Below are positions 51,664-60,163 of a stretch of DNA of 64,000 nucleotides, piece by piece (position 1 is the first letter of the stretch; each line of letters begins with the position of its first letter). The notes beneath the pieces were generated by a model. The model was not told where the DNA came from. It searched no databases and worked only from the letters and a program-made list of their open reading frames with translations. A program made the position numbers and the translations under genes. Source of the DNA: Nonomuraea endophytica (GTDB taxonomy: Bacteria; Actinomycetota; Actinomycetes; Streptosporangiales; Streptosporangiaceae); the NCBI RefSeq assembly GCF_014203235.1, contig NZ_JACHIN010000012.1:1-64000 (forward strand). Reading direction: 5' to 3'.

Positions 51664-52308
51664 ATGGGCGAGGCAGGGCACAGGGAAACCGGTCTGCGCC
51701 GGGAGTTCCTCGGATCGTGCGCTCTGCTCCTGTCCGGTGTCGTCCTGGGGTTCATCACGCGGACCACCGGCTGGACAAGCGGCGATCTCGCCGCCGGAGC
51801 GATGGTTCAATCGGTGCGAACAGCCTGGCTGACGAGCGTGGCGCAGGCCCTGAACGCGAGTTTCCGTATGGTCCCCGGCCTGCTGATGACGGGCATTCTG
51901 GTCGGGACGCTGTTCGTGTCCGGACGGCGACGGGCCGCCCGCCTGGTGCTGACCGTGGTCACCGCGGGCTGGATCGTCAGCCCCGTCACCAAGGCCCTGG
52001 TCGCCAGGCCCCGCCCGCCCGCGTACCTGGCGCTGGTTCAGAAGGTGGATCCGGGCAGCTTCCCCAGCGGCCACGTGTGCCTGACCCTGTCGATCGTCGT
52101 GGCCGTCGTGATGGCCTGCCGCCACGTGTGGACGGGGACCGGATACCTGGTGGTGGGGTGCGTGGTGGCGGGATGCGTGCTGGTGCTCGCGCAGATGCTC
52201 GCCCGCGTCTACCTCGGCGTGCACCATCCCACCGACACGCTCGGCTCACTGCTGCTCAGTGGCGGCGCGATCGGCCTCGCCCTGTCCGTACGCCGACCGC
52301 AGCCGTGA
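51664..52308 (+). CDS. PAP2-family membrane phosphatase
   Basis: A 214-aa membrane protein with five to six helices. The three catalytic motifs are all present: KALVARPRPP (KxxxxxxRP-type), SFPSGH and ARVYLGVHHPTD (SRxxxxxHxxxD-type with Ala for Ser). Such enzymes dephosphorylate undecaprenyl pyrophosphate or phosphatidate on the outer face of the membrane. ATG 51664 is chosen because the first helix follows normally. It is divergent from the RND operon, and the sigma factor gene follows 117 bp downstream. Confidence 0.85.
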   Translation: MGEAGHRETGLRREFLGSCALLLSGVVLGFITRTTGWTSGDLAAGAMVQSVRTAWLTSVAQALNASFRMVPGLLMTGILVGTLFVSGRRRAARLVLTVVTAGWIVSPVTKALVARPRPPAYLALVQKVDPGSFPSGHVCLTLSIVVAVVMACRHVWTGTGYLVVGCVVAGCVLVLAQMLARVYLGVHHPTDTLGSLLLSGGAIGLALSVRRPQP

Positions 52309-52425
52309 CGCCGGGAAAACGCGGTGAGGGCACGCGGGTGTCGAGCGCGGTGCGACTGGTCGTCATCGCCTACGAGAACGGCGTGATGCCTCCAGGAAAG
52401 TTGTGTTTAGCGTAAGTGTGATGAC

Positions 52426-52935
52426 GTGCCCAGGCGTGTAGAGAGTGTGGAGCAACTGGAGTTCGAGGAGTTCTACCGCGACAGCCGGGATGCGTGCCTG
52501 CGCGCCGTACTGGTTGGCACGGGCGACCCGCAACTGGCCGAGGACCTGGTCGCCGAGGCCTACACGCAGGCGTGGAGCGCTTGGCGCAAGGTGCGGGCGC
52601 ACCCCGCCCCCCGCGCCTGGATAGTGCGCACCGCGCTCAACACCCGCGTCTCGTGGTGGCGCCGACGCCGCCGCGAGATCGCCTTGGCCGGGCACGACGC
52701 CGAAGGGCACCAGCACACGCAGGGCATGGACCCGGCACTGATGGCCGCCCTGCGAGGCCTGCCCCGGCGGCAGCGGGAGGTGGTGGCGCTCCGGGTCTTC
52801 CTGGACCTGGACACCGAGGCCACCGCCAAGACCCTCGGCATCGCTCCCGGCACCGTCACCGCGCACCTGGCGCGGGCCGTCGCCACGCTGCGCGACGACC
52901 TCGCCTCCACCGTCACTCAGGAGGGCCCATCATGA
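52426..52935 (+). CDS. SigE-family (SigE/ECF-like) RNA polymerase sigma factor
   Basis: A 169-aa ECF sigma factor. Region 2 reads FEEFYRDSRDACLRAVLVGT, then QLAEDLVAEAYTQAWSAWRK; region 4 reads LPRRQREVVALRVFLDLDTE and GIAPGTVTAHLARAVATL. The family usually needs a membrane anti-sigma partner, and the next gene overlaps by ATGA and encodes a single-helix membrane protein. GTG 52426 is the longest start; GTG 52447 is an alternative. It is likely autoregulated with its partner. Confidence 0.85.
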   Translation: MPRRVESVEQLEFEEFYRDSRDACLRAVLVGTGDPQLAEDLVAEAYTQAWSAWRKVRAHPAPRAWIVRTALNTRVSWWRRRRREIALAGHDAEGHQHTQGMDPALMAALRGLPRRQREVVALRVFLDLDTEATAKTLGIAPGTVTAHLARAVATLRDDLASTVTQEGPS

Positions 52936-53531
52936 ACGACGTCTTCGACACGATGCGCGAGTCGATGGAAGGCGTGCGCATGCGCACCCCCGTCGAGCGG
53001 ATCGTCGCGGCCGGGCGGGCGCGCCGCCGCAGGAAGGTCACGGCGATCGCCACGGGAGCCGCCATGGCCGGTGGCCTGTCGTTGGTCGTAGCGACCGGCT
53101 TCCCTCAGATGAACGCGCCCTCGGCCAACGCGCCTGCCAGGGACGTGCACATCCAACTCGCCGCCTTCTCCGTCAACAGCAACGCCGACGGTACGGTCAC
53201 CGTCAAGCTCACCAAGGAGCAAACCCTCGACCCGGCCACCCTGGAGAACGCCCTGGCCCAGGCGGGCATCCCCGCGGACATCCGGATCAACGAGTTCTGC
53301 AACTCCCCGGCCGACATCCCGGGCTTCGACCAGGTCATGTCCAGCGACAAGGAACAGGACGGGCGCGTGGTCATCACCATCGACCCGGCGGCCATGCCCG
53401 CGGACACGAAGCTCATCGCCGGGATCAGGACACCCGACTATCTGCCGGATAACCCCAGCCGGTTCGGCGCCGTCTTCGGGCTGGCCCGTACCGGGGACGA
53501 GCTCGAGTGCACCACCGACCTGCCCCGGTAG
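52932..53531 (+). CDS. Membrane-anchored partner of the ECF sigma factor (putative anti-sigma)
   Basis: A 199-aa protein. Residues 1-40 are charged and cytosolic (MNDVFDTMRESMEGVRMRTP, then GRARRRRK). One helix (TAIATGAAMAGGLSLVVATG) follows, then an extracytoplasmic domain of about 130 aa with two Cys (FCNS, ECTT) at the end. The arrangement fits an anti-sigma or surface sensor, although there is no ZAS-type HxxxCxxC motif. The start ATG overlaps the sigma stop, showing translational coupling. The signal it senses is unknown. Confidence 0.75.
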   Translation: MNDVFDTMRESMEGVRMRTPVERIVAAGRARRRRKVTAIATGAAMAGGLSLVVATGFPQMNAPSANAPARDVHIQLAAFSVNSNADGTVTVKLTKEQTLDPATLENALAQAGIPADIRINEFCNSPADIPGFDQVMSSDKEQDGRVVITIDPAAMPADTKLIAGIRTPDYLPDNPSRFGAVFGLARTGDELECTTDLPR

Positions 53532-53758
53532 ATCGGACGCGGCTGATTCGGACCCCTTTCTTGGACTGGGTGCTTCATGCCCGGCTTGAGATTCCTGATA
53601 CGCAGATGGAGAAGGGCGACGCCCTGGAACGGGCGGGAGGTTGTGCGGGTCCCGGCGACTGACCGTTCGTTCCTGCGCCGAAAATGAGCAGGGTGTACTC
53701 AGGCGCTCACAGCTGGTTGGTGTGACGGTGTTCCCCTGTCAACGAAAAGGGGAGCGAC

Positions 53759-56641
53759 ATGAACGGCAGACTCTTAGGAGCCATCGTCGGGATCCTCTGC
53801 CTGCTGACGGTGAGCCTCGTCTCGGCCACTTCGGCCCAGGCCATCGCCACGCGCACGGTCACCCTCACCATCACCCACGTCGAATGCATCGACAACTGCA
53901 GGAACGAAGGGCTGGAGGCCGCGGGGGAGGGCCCGGCAGACCTCTACGCCAAGGTGTGGATCAACGGCCAGAAACAGCCGCCGGGGAGCAGCGACGACGA
54001 TCCCTCGACACCGCACGAGGACGACAAGTCGCTCGTCACCCCGTTCTGGGTGCTCAGCGCGCAGGTGCCGGACACGGTGCTGAACATCCCGGTCGGCATC
54101 CAGATCTGGGACCACGACAGCACCTCGGGCGACGACCTGGGCGACATCAGCCCGCGTAACGGCGACAACAACCTCGACTTCCGGGTCGACCACCTCACCG
54201 GCAAATGGATCGACCACACCGGCCAGGAGGACAAGGTCAGCTGGCCGCAGTCCTGTTCGGTCGGCGACGGTGACGATGACGATGAGCCCCGCGTCAAGGT
54301 GTGCTTCGACGTCAGCATCGACTCCAGCAACGGCGACACCGACGGAGACTTCCTGCTCGACGGCTGGGAGCGCTGGGGCTACAACGCCGACGGCGACGCG
54401 ACCATCGACGTCGATCTGCCCGCGATGGGGGCCAACTTCCGGCGTAAGGACCTCTATCTGGAGATCGACTGCCTGTTCGGCGCCAACCACGACCACTGCC
54501 CTGTGCAGGGCGCGGTGCGGGCGGTCGTGCAGTCGTTCGCCGACGCGCCGGTGGTCAACGCCGACGGCTCCTCGGGCATTCAGCTCCACGTCGACATGGG
54601 CAACTTCTACGGCCAGGCCGCCGGCGTGGCCACGAACGTGCCCAGAACCGGGGGCGGCCCTGCCGGCACCTTCGGCAACTACGGCGGTGGCGGCGACCAG
54701 ATCAACGAGGCGGGCAACCAGATCATCGACTGGGACGGCGCCGCGGGCCGCGCCGGGACGGACTTCTTCACGCTGAAGAACATGAACGCCGCCCGCGACT
54801 TCGTCTTCCGTTACGCGCTGTTCGGCCACCAGACCAACTACCGCGCGGCGATCAACGACTGCACGACGGGCTGGGCCAAGGGGATTCCGGGCGTCAACTT
54901 CATGGTCACGCTCGGCGGCACCCGGGGCACCACGGGCAACCAGTGCTGGGGCGCCAACGCCAACGGGCTGTCGGTCGGCACCCAGAACGAGCAGGCCGGC
55001 ACGCTCATGCACGAGTTCGGCCACACGCTGGGTCTTCACCACGGCGGCCAGGACGAGGACAACAACAAGCCCAACTACCTGAGCGTCATGAACTACACCA
55101 TGCAGGACTGCCGCGTCACCGCGGTGGCCGCGGCCGGTCTGCCCGGCGGCTGCGACTTCTCGCGGATCGTGGCCGGGCCGCTGAACGAGATGCTTCCTCC
55201 CGGTCTGGACGAGTGCCAGGGCAACGGCATCCCCGCCCTCGGCTCGGTCGACTGGGACGGCGGCGGCATATCCGGCGCGACCTGCGCACCACCGCTGCCG
55301 ACCGCGAACGTCTCGGCCAACATCAACGACGACACCACCAACGACCTCAACAACGACGGCGACTGGGACCCGGGCGAGCCGCCGCGCCTCAGCCGCCTCG
55401 ACGGCTTCGAGGACTGGAACCGGCTCGACTACGGCTTCCGCACCAGGGAGAACTTCCGCACGGCCGGAACCCCCACCGAGAACGAGCCGGACTGGGACAT
55501 CATCCAGTCGGCCCGCACCAACCTGGCCACCCTCGTCAAACCCGAGCTCAAGGTGGATCTCACCGGACCGGCCGACGCCACCCCCGGCGACACGCTGACC
55601 TACGCCACCACGCTCGCCAACCCCGGCCGCGGCCCGTCGCTGCAGACCCGGCTGGGTACCGAGGACCTGGACACGCTCGTCGTCGGCGAATCCCACACCA
55701 GGACCGCGACCGTCGAGGTGCCGTGCGACACCGCCGACGGGACCGTGCTGACCCGCGAGGCGTCGGCCGGCGGCGAGGACATGCTGGGCAACCGGGTGAC
55801 CGGCGAGGACTCGCTGTCCACCACGGTCCACGCGCCGCGCCTGACCGCCGGCAAGACCGCCACGGCCACGGTGAACGCGGGTGAGGCGATCACCTACCGG
55901 ATCTCCTACGAGAACACCGGCAGCGGGGACGCCTCCGGGATCGTCGTCACCGACGTACTCCCGAAGAACGTCTACTACAGCAAGGCCCTGGACACCGGCG
56001 CGGGCCCCAAGCCTTCGACGGTGGTGCGGAACCCCGACGGCACGACCACGCTCACCTGGCAGATCGGCGCCGCGGCGGGCGGATCGGGCAAGAAGACGAT
56101 CGAGTACACGGCCCGGCCCAGCCTGCTGTTCCTGCCGGGCGCCGAGATCACCAACGCGGCGACCCTGACCTTCACGAACGCCAACGGCTGCACGTACGAG
56201 CCGGTGAAGGCGTCGGCCACCACCGAGATCACCGAGGTGCCCGCCACGGGGAACCCGCGCAGCCAGGGTTACTGGAAGACACATCAGCAGGAGTGGACCG
56301 GCGAGGTCCTGGCCCGGATCCAGGCGACCGACCAGCGCTTCGACACCGGAGGCGACGGCGCGCTGTCGGCTCCCGAGGTCACGGCCGTGTTCGGGCCCGG
56401 GGCTCCGCACGTGAGGATCCTGCGGATCCAGCTGCTCGGAACGTACTTCAACCTGGCCACGAGGAAGATCAACGCCTCGACCGCCATCAGCTCCGAGACG
56501 GCCGATCGGCACAACCTCCGCAACGTCCGCGACGCCGCCCTGTTCGGCATCAGCACGCTGACGCTGCCGGTGAACGGCAACACGGCCACCTACAGCGACG
56601 CGACCCGCGTCCTGGACGAGATCAACAACGACGAGAGCTGA
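53759..56641 (+). CDS. Secreted metzincin-type zinc metalloprotease with DUF11-like domains
   Basis: A 960-aa exported protein. The signal peptide ends at AQA. A calcium-rich-looking N-terminal region (WDHDSTSGDDLGD) precedes the catalytic domain with LMHEFGHTLGLHHGG (HExxHxxGxxH zinc motif, about residues 420-430) and a Met-turn SVMNYTM. Two or three beta-sandwich DUF11-like repeats follow (LTGPADATPGDTLTY; ITYRISYENTGSGDASGIVV), then a C-terminal GYWKTHQ domain. AAAAGGGGAGCGAC gives a very strong ribosome binding site before ATG 53759. It stands alone in its transcript, and an extracellular nutrient-acquiring or developmental protease is likely. Confidence 0.85.
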   Translation: MNGRLLGAIVGILCLLTVSLVSATSAQAIATRTVTLTITHVECIDNCRNEGLEAAGEGPADLYAKVWINGQKQPPGSSDDDPSTPHEDDKSLVTPFWVLSAQVPDTVLNIPVGIQIWDHDSTSGDDLGDISPRNGDNNLDFRVDHLTGKWIDHTGQEDKVSWPQSCSVGDGDDDDEPRVKVCFDVSIDSSNGDTDGDFLLDGWERWGYNADGDATIDVDLPAMGANFRRKDLYLEIDCLFGANHDHCPVQGAVRAVVQSFADAPVVNADGSSGIQLHVDMGNFYGQAAGVATNVPRTGGGPAGTFGNYGGGGDQINEAGNQIIDWDGAAGRAGTDFFTLKNMNAARDFVFRYALFGHQTNYRAAINDCTTGWAKGIPGVNFMVTLGGTRGTTGNQCWGANANGLSVGTQNEQAGTLMHEFGHTLGLHHGGQDEDNNKPNYLSVMNYTMQDCRVTAVAAAGLPGGCDFSRIVAGPLNEMLPPGLDECQGNGIPALGSVDWDGGGISGATCAPPLPTANVSANINDDTTNDLNNDGDWDPGEPPRLSRLDGFEDWNRLDYGFRTRENFRTAGTPTENEPDWDIIQSARTNLATLVKPELKVDLTGPADATPGDTLTYATTLANPGRGPSLQTRLGTEDLDTLVVGESHTRTATVEVPCDTADGTVLTREASAGGEDMLGNRVTGEDSLSTTVHAPRLTAGKTATATVNAGEAITYRISYENTGSGDASGIVVTDVLPKNVYYSKALDTGAGPKPSTVVRNPDGTTTLTWQIGAAAGGSGKKTIEYTARPSLLFLPGAEITNAATLTFTNANGCTYEPVKASATTEITEVPATGNPRSQGYWKTHQQEWTGEVLARIQATDQRFDTGGDGALSAPEVTAVFGPGAPHVRILRIQLLGTYFNLATRKINASTAISSETADRHNLRNVRDAALFGISTLTLPVNGNTATYSDATRVLDEINNDES

Positions 56642-56664
56642 CGGTACGTCGTCTCATCTCCCTC

Positions 56665-56900
56665 CGTGACCGCCAGGCCATGGAGGGAGCATGGGAGTGA
56701 CGTCTGCCGAGTCGGATACAGGGTGATGTGCGAGAGATTGACATGCGCCGGCCGGGCCGCCGTGAACGCGATCACCTCCGCCACGTCCTGGGCCGTCAGC
56801 ACCTCGATGCTGCCGATCAGCCCGTCGAGCCACTCGTTGACCGCGGGATCGGTGACGTGCCCCTGCAACTCGGTGGCGACGACCCCCGGTTCGACGGCGG
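56665..56900 (-). pseudogene. C-terminal SDR fragment
   Basis: The minus strand reads EPGVVATELQGHVTDPAVNE, then SIEVLTAQDVAEVIAF and VNLSHITLYPTRQ. This is the C-terminal substrate-loop and final strand of a YdfG-like SDR. The Rossmann and catalytic parts are missing, and no start is visible. The frame runs on beyond the natural end to 56590. Confidence 0.65.
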
Positions 56901-57049
56901 CCGGCCACGTGCTGGTGGCCTACGCCGCCGAGCCCGGCTCGGCCTCGCAGGAGGCGCTGCGGTTGCCGGCGAGCTGGGTGCCCGCCGTACCGGCCTGAGC
57001 CGGGACGGCAAGCGCGGCGAGGGTCTTGGCGAAACGCGTGAAGGGGAGA

Positions 57050-57886
57050 TTAGAAGTCGGCGGCGTGGTCGGCGGCCCACTGGGCGTACGTGCGGGGCTT
57101 GTGGCCGGTGATCCGCTCCACGGTGTCGTTGACCTCGGCCGGATGGCCGACGGTGGCCGCCATCAGGGCGAACAGCGCGCTCAGGAAGGCGGGATCCATG
57201 AAGGCGCTCATCTGCTCCAGCACGGGCCGCGGGTCGAGGTCCTCGGTGGTGAGCGGGCGGCCGAGCGCCTGGCCGAGGATGCGGACCTGGTCGGCCTGGG
57301 TGAGCGACTCGGGGCCGGTCAGGGTGTAGGTCCGTCCGACGTGGCCGTCTCCGGTCAGCGTCGCGACCGCCACGTCCGCGACGTCCCGCTCGTGGATGGC
57401 GCTGAAGGCGGCGTCGATGTACGGCGCGCGGATCACGTCACCGCCGGCCAGTTGCATCGCGAACGTCAGCGAGTTGATCGCCGGGAACAGCAGCCGCAGC
57501 ACCGTCCATTCGAGTCCGGACTCGTGCACGGCCCGCTCCACGTCGGCGTGGTACCGGGCGATCACATCCGGCTGCACGCCGGCACCGTCCACGACCGCGC
57601 CCGACGACAGGAAGACGACCCGCGCGACACCGGCCTGCCGGGCGGCGGCCAGAAGCGGCGCCGGGTCCATGCCGTACTGCAGGACCAGCAGGATCGCGGT
57701 GACGTCCCGGAGGGCGACGGGGAGGGTCTCCGGTTTGGTCAGGTCGGCCTGGGCCGGCTCGACACCCTGCGGCAGACCGGCCCGCTCGGGGTCGCGGGTC
57801 AGCGCCCGGACGGGATGGCCGGAAGCGTGCAACGCCTCGACGGCCTGACGGCCGAAGTGGGCAGTGGCACCGGTAACCAGATACAT
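57050..57886 (-). CDS. NmrA/NAD(P)H-binding (azoreductase-like) protein
   Basis: A 278-aa atypical SDR. MYLVTGATAHFGRQAVEAL holds the GxxxxxG Rossmann motif; RALTRDPERAGLPQG suggests NADP. VVFLSSGAVV and YHADVERAVHESGLEWTVLR follow, as in NmrA-like or NAD(P)H:quinone-type proteins. There is no YxxxK, so it may be a redox sensor or a quinone reductase. ATG 57886 follows AAGGGGAA. It is 54 bp after the methyltransferase-fusion gene on the same strand and probably shares its promoter. Confidence 0.85.
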   Translation of the reverse strand: MYLVTGATAHFGRQAVEALHASGHPVRALTRDPERAGLPQGVEPAQADLTKPETLPVALRDVTAILLVLQYGMDPAPLLAAARQAGVARVVFLSSGAVVDGAGVQPDVIARYHADVERAVHESGLEWTVLRLLFPAINSLTFAMQLAGGDVIRAPYIDAAFSAIHERDVADVAVATLTGDGHVGRTYTLTGPESLTQADQVRILGQALGRPLTTEDLDPRPVLEQMSAFMDPAFLSALFALMAATVGHPAEVNDTVERITGHKPRTYAQWAADHAADF

Positions 57887-57940
57887 GAGAGTTCCCCTTC
57901 AAGAGATGACCGACAGAAATGTCTGTTCCAGGGCCCCTGA

Positions 57941-58888
57941 TCAGCGTCTTCTGGCCAGGGTGACGCCGTCGCGGACGGGCAGCATGACCACGTCCAGTCG
58001 CTGGTCGCGGGCGAGGGCATCGTTCACGCGCCGCATCGCCTGGTGGTCGTCGCCCTGGAAGGCCGGGTCGAGCACCCTGCCGCCCAGGAACACGTTGTCA
58101 AGGACGAGCAGGCCGCCGGGCACGAGCCGCGGCACGATCTCCTCGTAGTAGCCGGGGTAGTTGCCCTTGTCCGCGTCGATGAAGGCGAAGTCGAAGGCCG
58201 GCTCAGCGGGCAGCGCCCGGAGCGTGTCGAGTGCCGGGCCGATCCTGAGGTCGATGCGGTCATCGACATTCGCGCGCTGCCAGTACGGCCTGGCGATGGC
58301 GGTCCATTCGGTGCTCACGTCGCAGGCGAGCAGGTAGCCGTCGGCCGGCAGCGCGCTGGCGATGCACAATGACGAATACCCGGTGAACACGCCGACCTCG
58401 ATGGCCCGCCGGGCGCCCGACAGCCGGACCAGCATCTCCAGCAGCGTCCCCTCGTCGGCCGCGATCTGCATTCCGGCGGCGCGCCCTGTCGCCTCTCGCG
58501 TCGTTTCGGCCAGCTCGGTCAGCAACTGGCCGGCCGGGGTGCAGTGCGCGCGCAGGTAGTCCTCGGCGGCCGGAGTGACGATCTCGAGAGCGTCGCCGGA
58601 GACCGGGTCGCTCCAGTCGACGCGGAGCTCCTCCTGGGCGGCGAAGCGCAGCAGGTGGCGGGTGATGACGTCCTGTATGCCGGTCAGCGAGTCGAGGTCC
58701 GCGGCGGCGGCGATCAGGACGAGTTCCTGCGGGGAGGAGAGCAGGGAGCAGGTGCCGGAGCGGAAGGTGATCGTTCCTCTGCCGGTGCCGGTGTGCTCCG
58801 CGGCGGCCTTGTGGCCCAGGTGCGAGATCAGCTGTTTGACGTAGCGATCGGGGCGATCGGTTACGACATGTGCCGTTGACAGGGGCAT
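57941..58888 (-). CDS. DUF2218 - O-methyltransferase fusion protein
   Basis: A 315-aa two-domain protein. Residues 1-95 form a DUF2218 domain (MPLSTAHVVTDRPDRYVKQL, LGHKAAAEHTG, LLSSPQELVLIAAA). Residues 105-315 form a caffeoyl-CoA-type O-methyltransferase: AIEVGVFTGYSSLCIASALP (SAM motif), FAFIDADKGNYPGYYEE, GGLLVLDNVFLGGRV. In most genomes the two are separate genes. ATG 58888 is chosen because DUF2218 begins there; the frame is open to 58984. It is divergent from an ArsR-type regulator with an imperfect 28-bp inverted repeat between them, so probably regulated by it. NmrA follows downstream. Confidence 0.85.
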   Translation of the reverse strand: MPLSTAHVVTDRPDRYVKQLISHLGHKAAAEHTGTGRGTITFRSGTCSLLSSPQELVLIAAAADLDSLTGIQDVITRHLLRFAAQEELRVDWSDPVSGDALEIVTPAAEDYLRAHCTPAGQLLTELAETTREATGRAAGMQIAADEGTLLEMLVRLSGARRAIEVGVFTGYSSLCIASALPADGYLLACDVSTEWTAIARPYWQRANVDDRIDLRIGPALDTLRALPAEPAFDFAFIDADKGNYPGYYEEIVPRLVPGGLLVLDNVFLGGRVLDPAFQGDDHQAMRRVNDALARDQRLDVVMLPVRDGVTLARRR

Positions 58889-58897
58889 GCGAGTCCA

Positions 58898-58985
58898 AGT
58901 ATCTAGATTCTTCGACGCTTTCGACGCCGGGCAGTCTGTCAACGGCGTGGGTGATTTGTCAAAAGCATCGAAGATCCTAGACACT
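58898..58985. promoter_or_regulatory. Long imperfect inverted repeat, probable ArsR-type operator
   Basis: 28-base arms at 58898-58925 and 58958-58985 are inverted with only a few mismatches and 32 bp between them. Core blocks are TCTAGATTCTTCGACGC on the left and GCATCGAAGATCCTAGA on the right. The right arm ends six bases before the regulator's ATG and the left arm begins ten bases from the methyltransferase ATG. Confidence 0.7.
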
Positions 58986-58991
58986 TACCTC

Positions 58992-59519
58992 ATGACCGAT
59001 GAGCAGCTCCTGCCACTGCGCTCATCCGCGCAGTACAAAGCGCTCGGACATCCCCTGCGCCACCGCATCGTGAACCTGCTACGCCAGCGCCCGGCCACCT
59101 TGGGCGAGCTGACCACGGCACTCGGCTCCACCAAGGGAACGGTCGGCTACCACGTGCGCATCCTCCGCGAAGCCGGGCTCGTCCGCCTCGCGAGCACCCG
59201 GCACGTACGCGGCGGCACCGAACAGCGCTTCGAGCTGATCAGCAGGGGATTCCGGCTGGATGAGGAGACCGGGGCCAGGTTCCTGCACGATGCGGCACTG
59301 GCGGAGATGTCGCCCGTCGGTCCCGGCGACCCCGGCCATACTGTGCTGTACCACCTTTGGCTCACCCCCGAAGAGGCCCGCGCCCTGGCCGAACGGCTCG
59401 AAACGTTCGACCACGGCCATCACGAGGACGCCGAGCCCGGAGCCGAGGCCTACGGAGTGCTCCTCAGCCTCTACCGGGCCGACATCCCCCGCCTGCCTCC
59501 CGAAGATCACATGAGCTAG
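58992..59519 (+). CDS. ArsR-like winged-helix regulator
   Basis: A 175-aa regulator. Its wHTH domain spans residues 10-85: SSAQYKALGHPLRHRIVNLL, ATLGELTTALGSTKGTVGYH and VRILREAGLVRLA. A longer C-terminal helical part (EEARALAERLETFDHGHHED) is typical of the HTH_20/ArsR-like group, not the metal sensors, and no metal-binding Cys pair is present. ATG 58992 is chosen because it places the wHTH normally; the frame begins upstream at 58887, inside the inverted repeat. It probably controls the divergent methyltransferase-NmrA genes. Confidence 0.85.
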   Translation: MTDEQLLPLRSSAQYKALGHPLRHRIVNLLRQRPATLGELTTALGSTKGTVGYHVRILREAGLVRLASTRHVRGGTEQRFELISRGFRLDEETGARFLHDAALAEMSPVGPGDPGHTVLYHLWLTPEEARALAERLETFDHGHHEDAEPGAEAYGVLLSLYRADIPRLPPEDHMS

Positions 59520-59586
59520 CGCGGCCGGCACCCTGCACCACCTGGCTTTTCGCCCGAGGCCTTGGGGTGGCGGACCGGCCGGATCG

Positions 59587-59955
59587 TCAGGCGGCGGGCG
59601 CCTCCTGGAGGGCACGTACCTCGACCCTGCTTCGCAGCGCCCGCGAGGCCTGCTTGGTCCATTCGATCGCGACGTCGTCGTTCTCCGCCTCGATGATCCA
59701 GAAGCCGCCGAGATACTCCTCGGCCTTGACGAAGGGGCCCGAGGTGAGGACCGGGCTGTCGCCGGAGTAGTCCACCGTGGTCGCGGTCGACGGCGGCTGC
59801 AGGCCTCCGGCGGTCACGAACGCGCCCGCCTCCTGAAGGGCGGTGTTGAACGCGCCGACCTCGGCCATCATCCGCTCCAGCTCCGCGGGGTCCATGCCCT
59901 CCATCGTCGGCTCCTCGGCGGAGTCGTGGGGGAGGCTCAGAAAGTACTGCGTCAT
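59587..59955 (-). CDS. YCII-family protein
   Basis: A 122-aa ferredoxin-like-fold protein. MTQYFLSLPHDSAEEPTMEG, the FNTALQEAGAFVTAGGLQPP helix-strand unit and SGPFVKAEEYLGGFWIIEAE are the YCII (DGPF) hallmarks, and a C-terminal EVRAL strand closes the fold. Members often sit beside ECF sigma factors, but none is here. AAGGAG precedes ATG 59955. Enzymatic role unknown; some relatives are dechlorinase-like. Confidence 0.85.
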   Translation of the reverse strand: MTQYFLSLPHDSAEEPTMEGMDPAELERMMAEVGAFNTALQEAGAFVTAGGLQPPSTATTVDYSGDSPVLTSGPFVKAEEYLGGFWIIEAENDDVAIEWTKQASRALRSRVEVRALQEAPAA

Positions 59956-60163
59956 GGTCGTCTCCTTGTCGTCGCGGCCGGTGGCCGCTGTCTGAACGCT
60001 GGAAACGCTAGGCGGGGGCTCTCCGGTGACGCATCGGTCATCGTGACCGGTGTCCGGCAAGCCGATGACTGACGTTACTTGCCGGTGCCGCGAGTCTCGG
60101 TGCGACAGGGCGCGCTGTTGCCCGAGGAAGTGACCCCGGATCGGACTCGGGGTCTCCAGCGGG

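Noticed and set aside
53774..56512. A 912-codon minus-strand frame opposite the metalloprotease
   Set aside because: It is the mirror of a well-supported secreted protease and consists of Val/Gly/Arg/Asp-rich sequence without domains.
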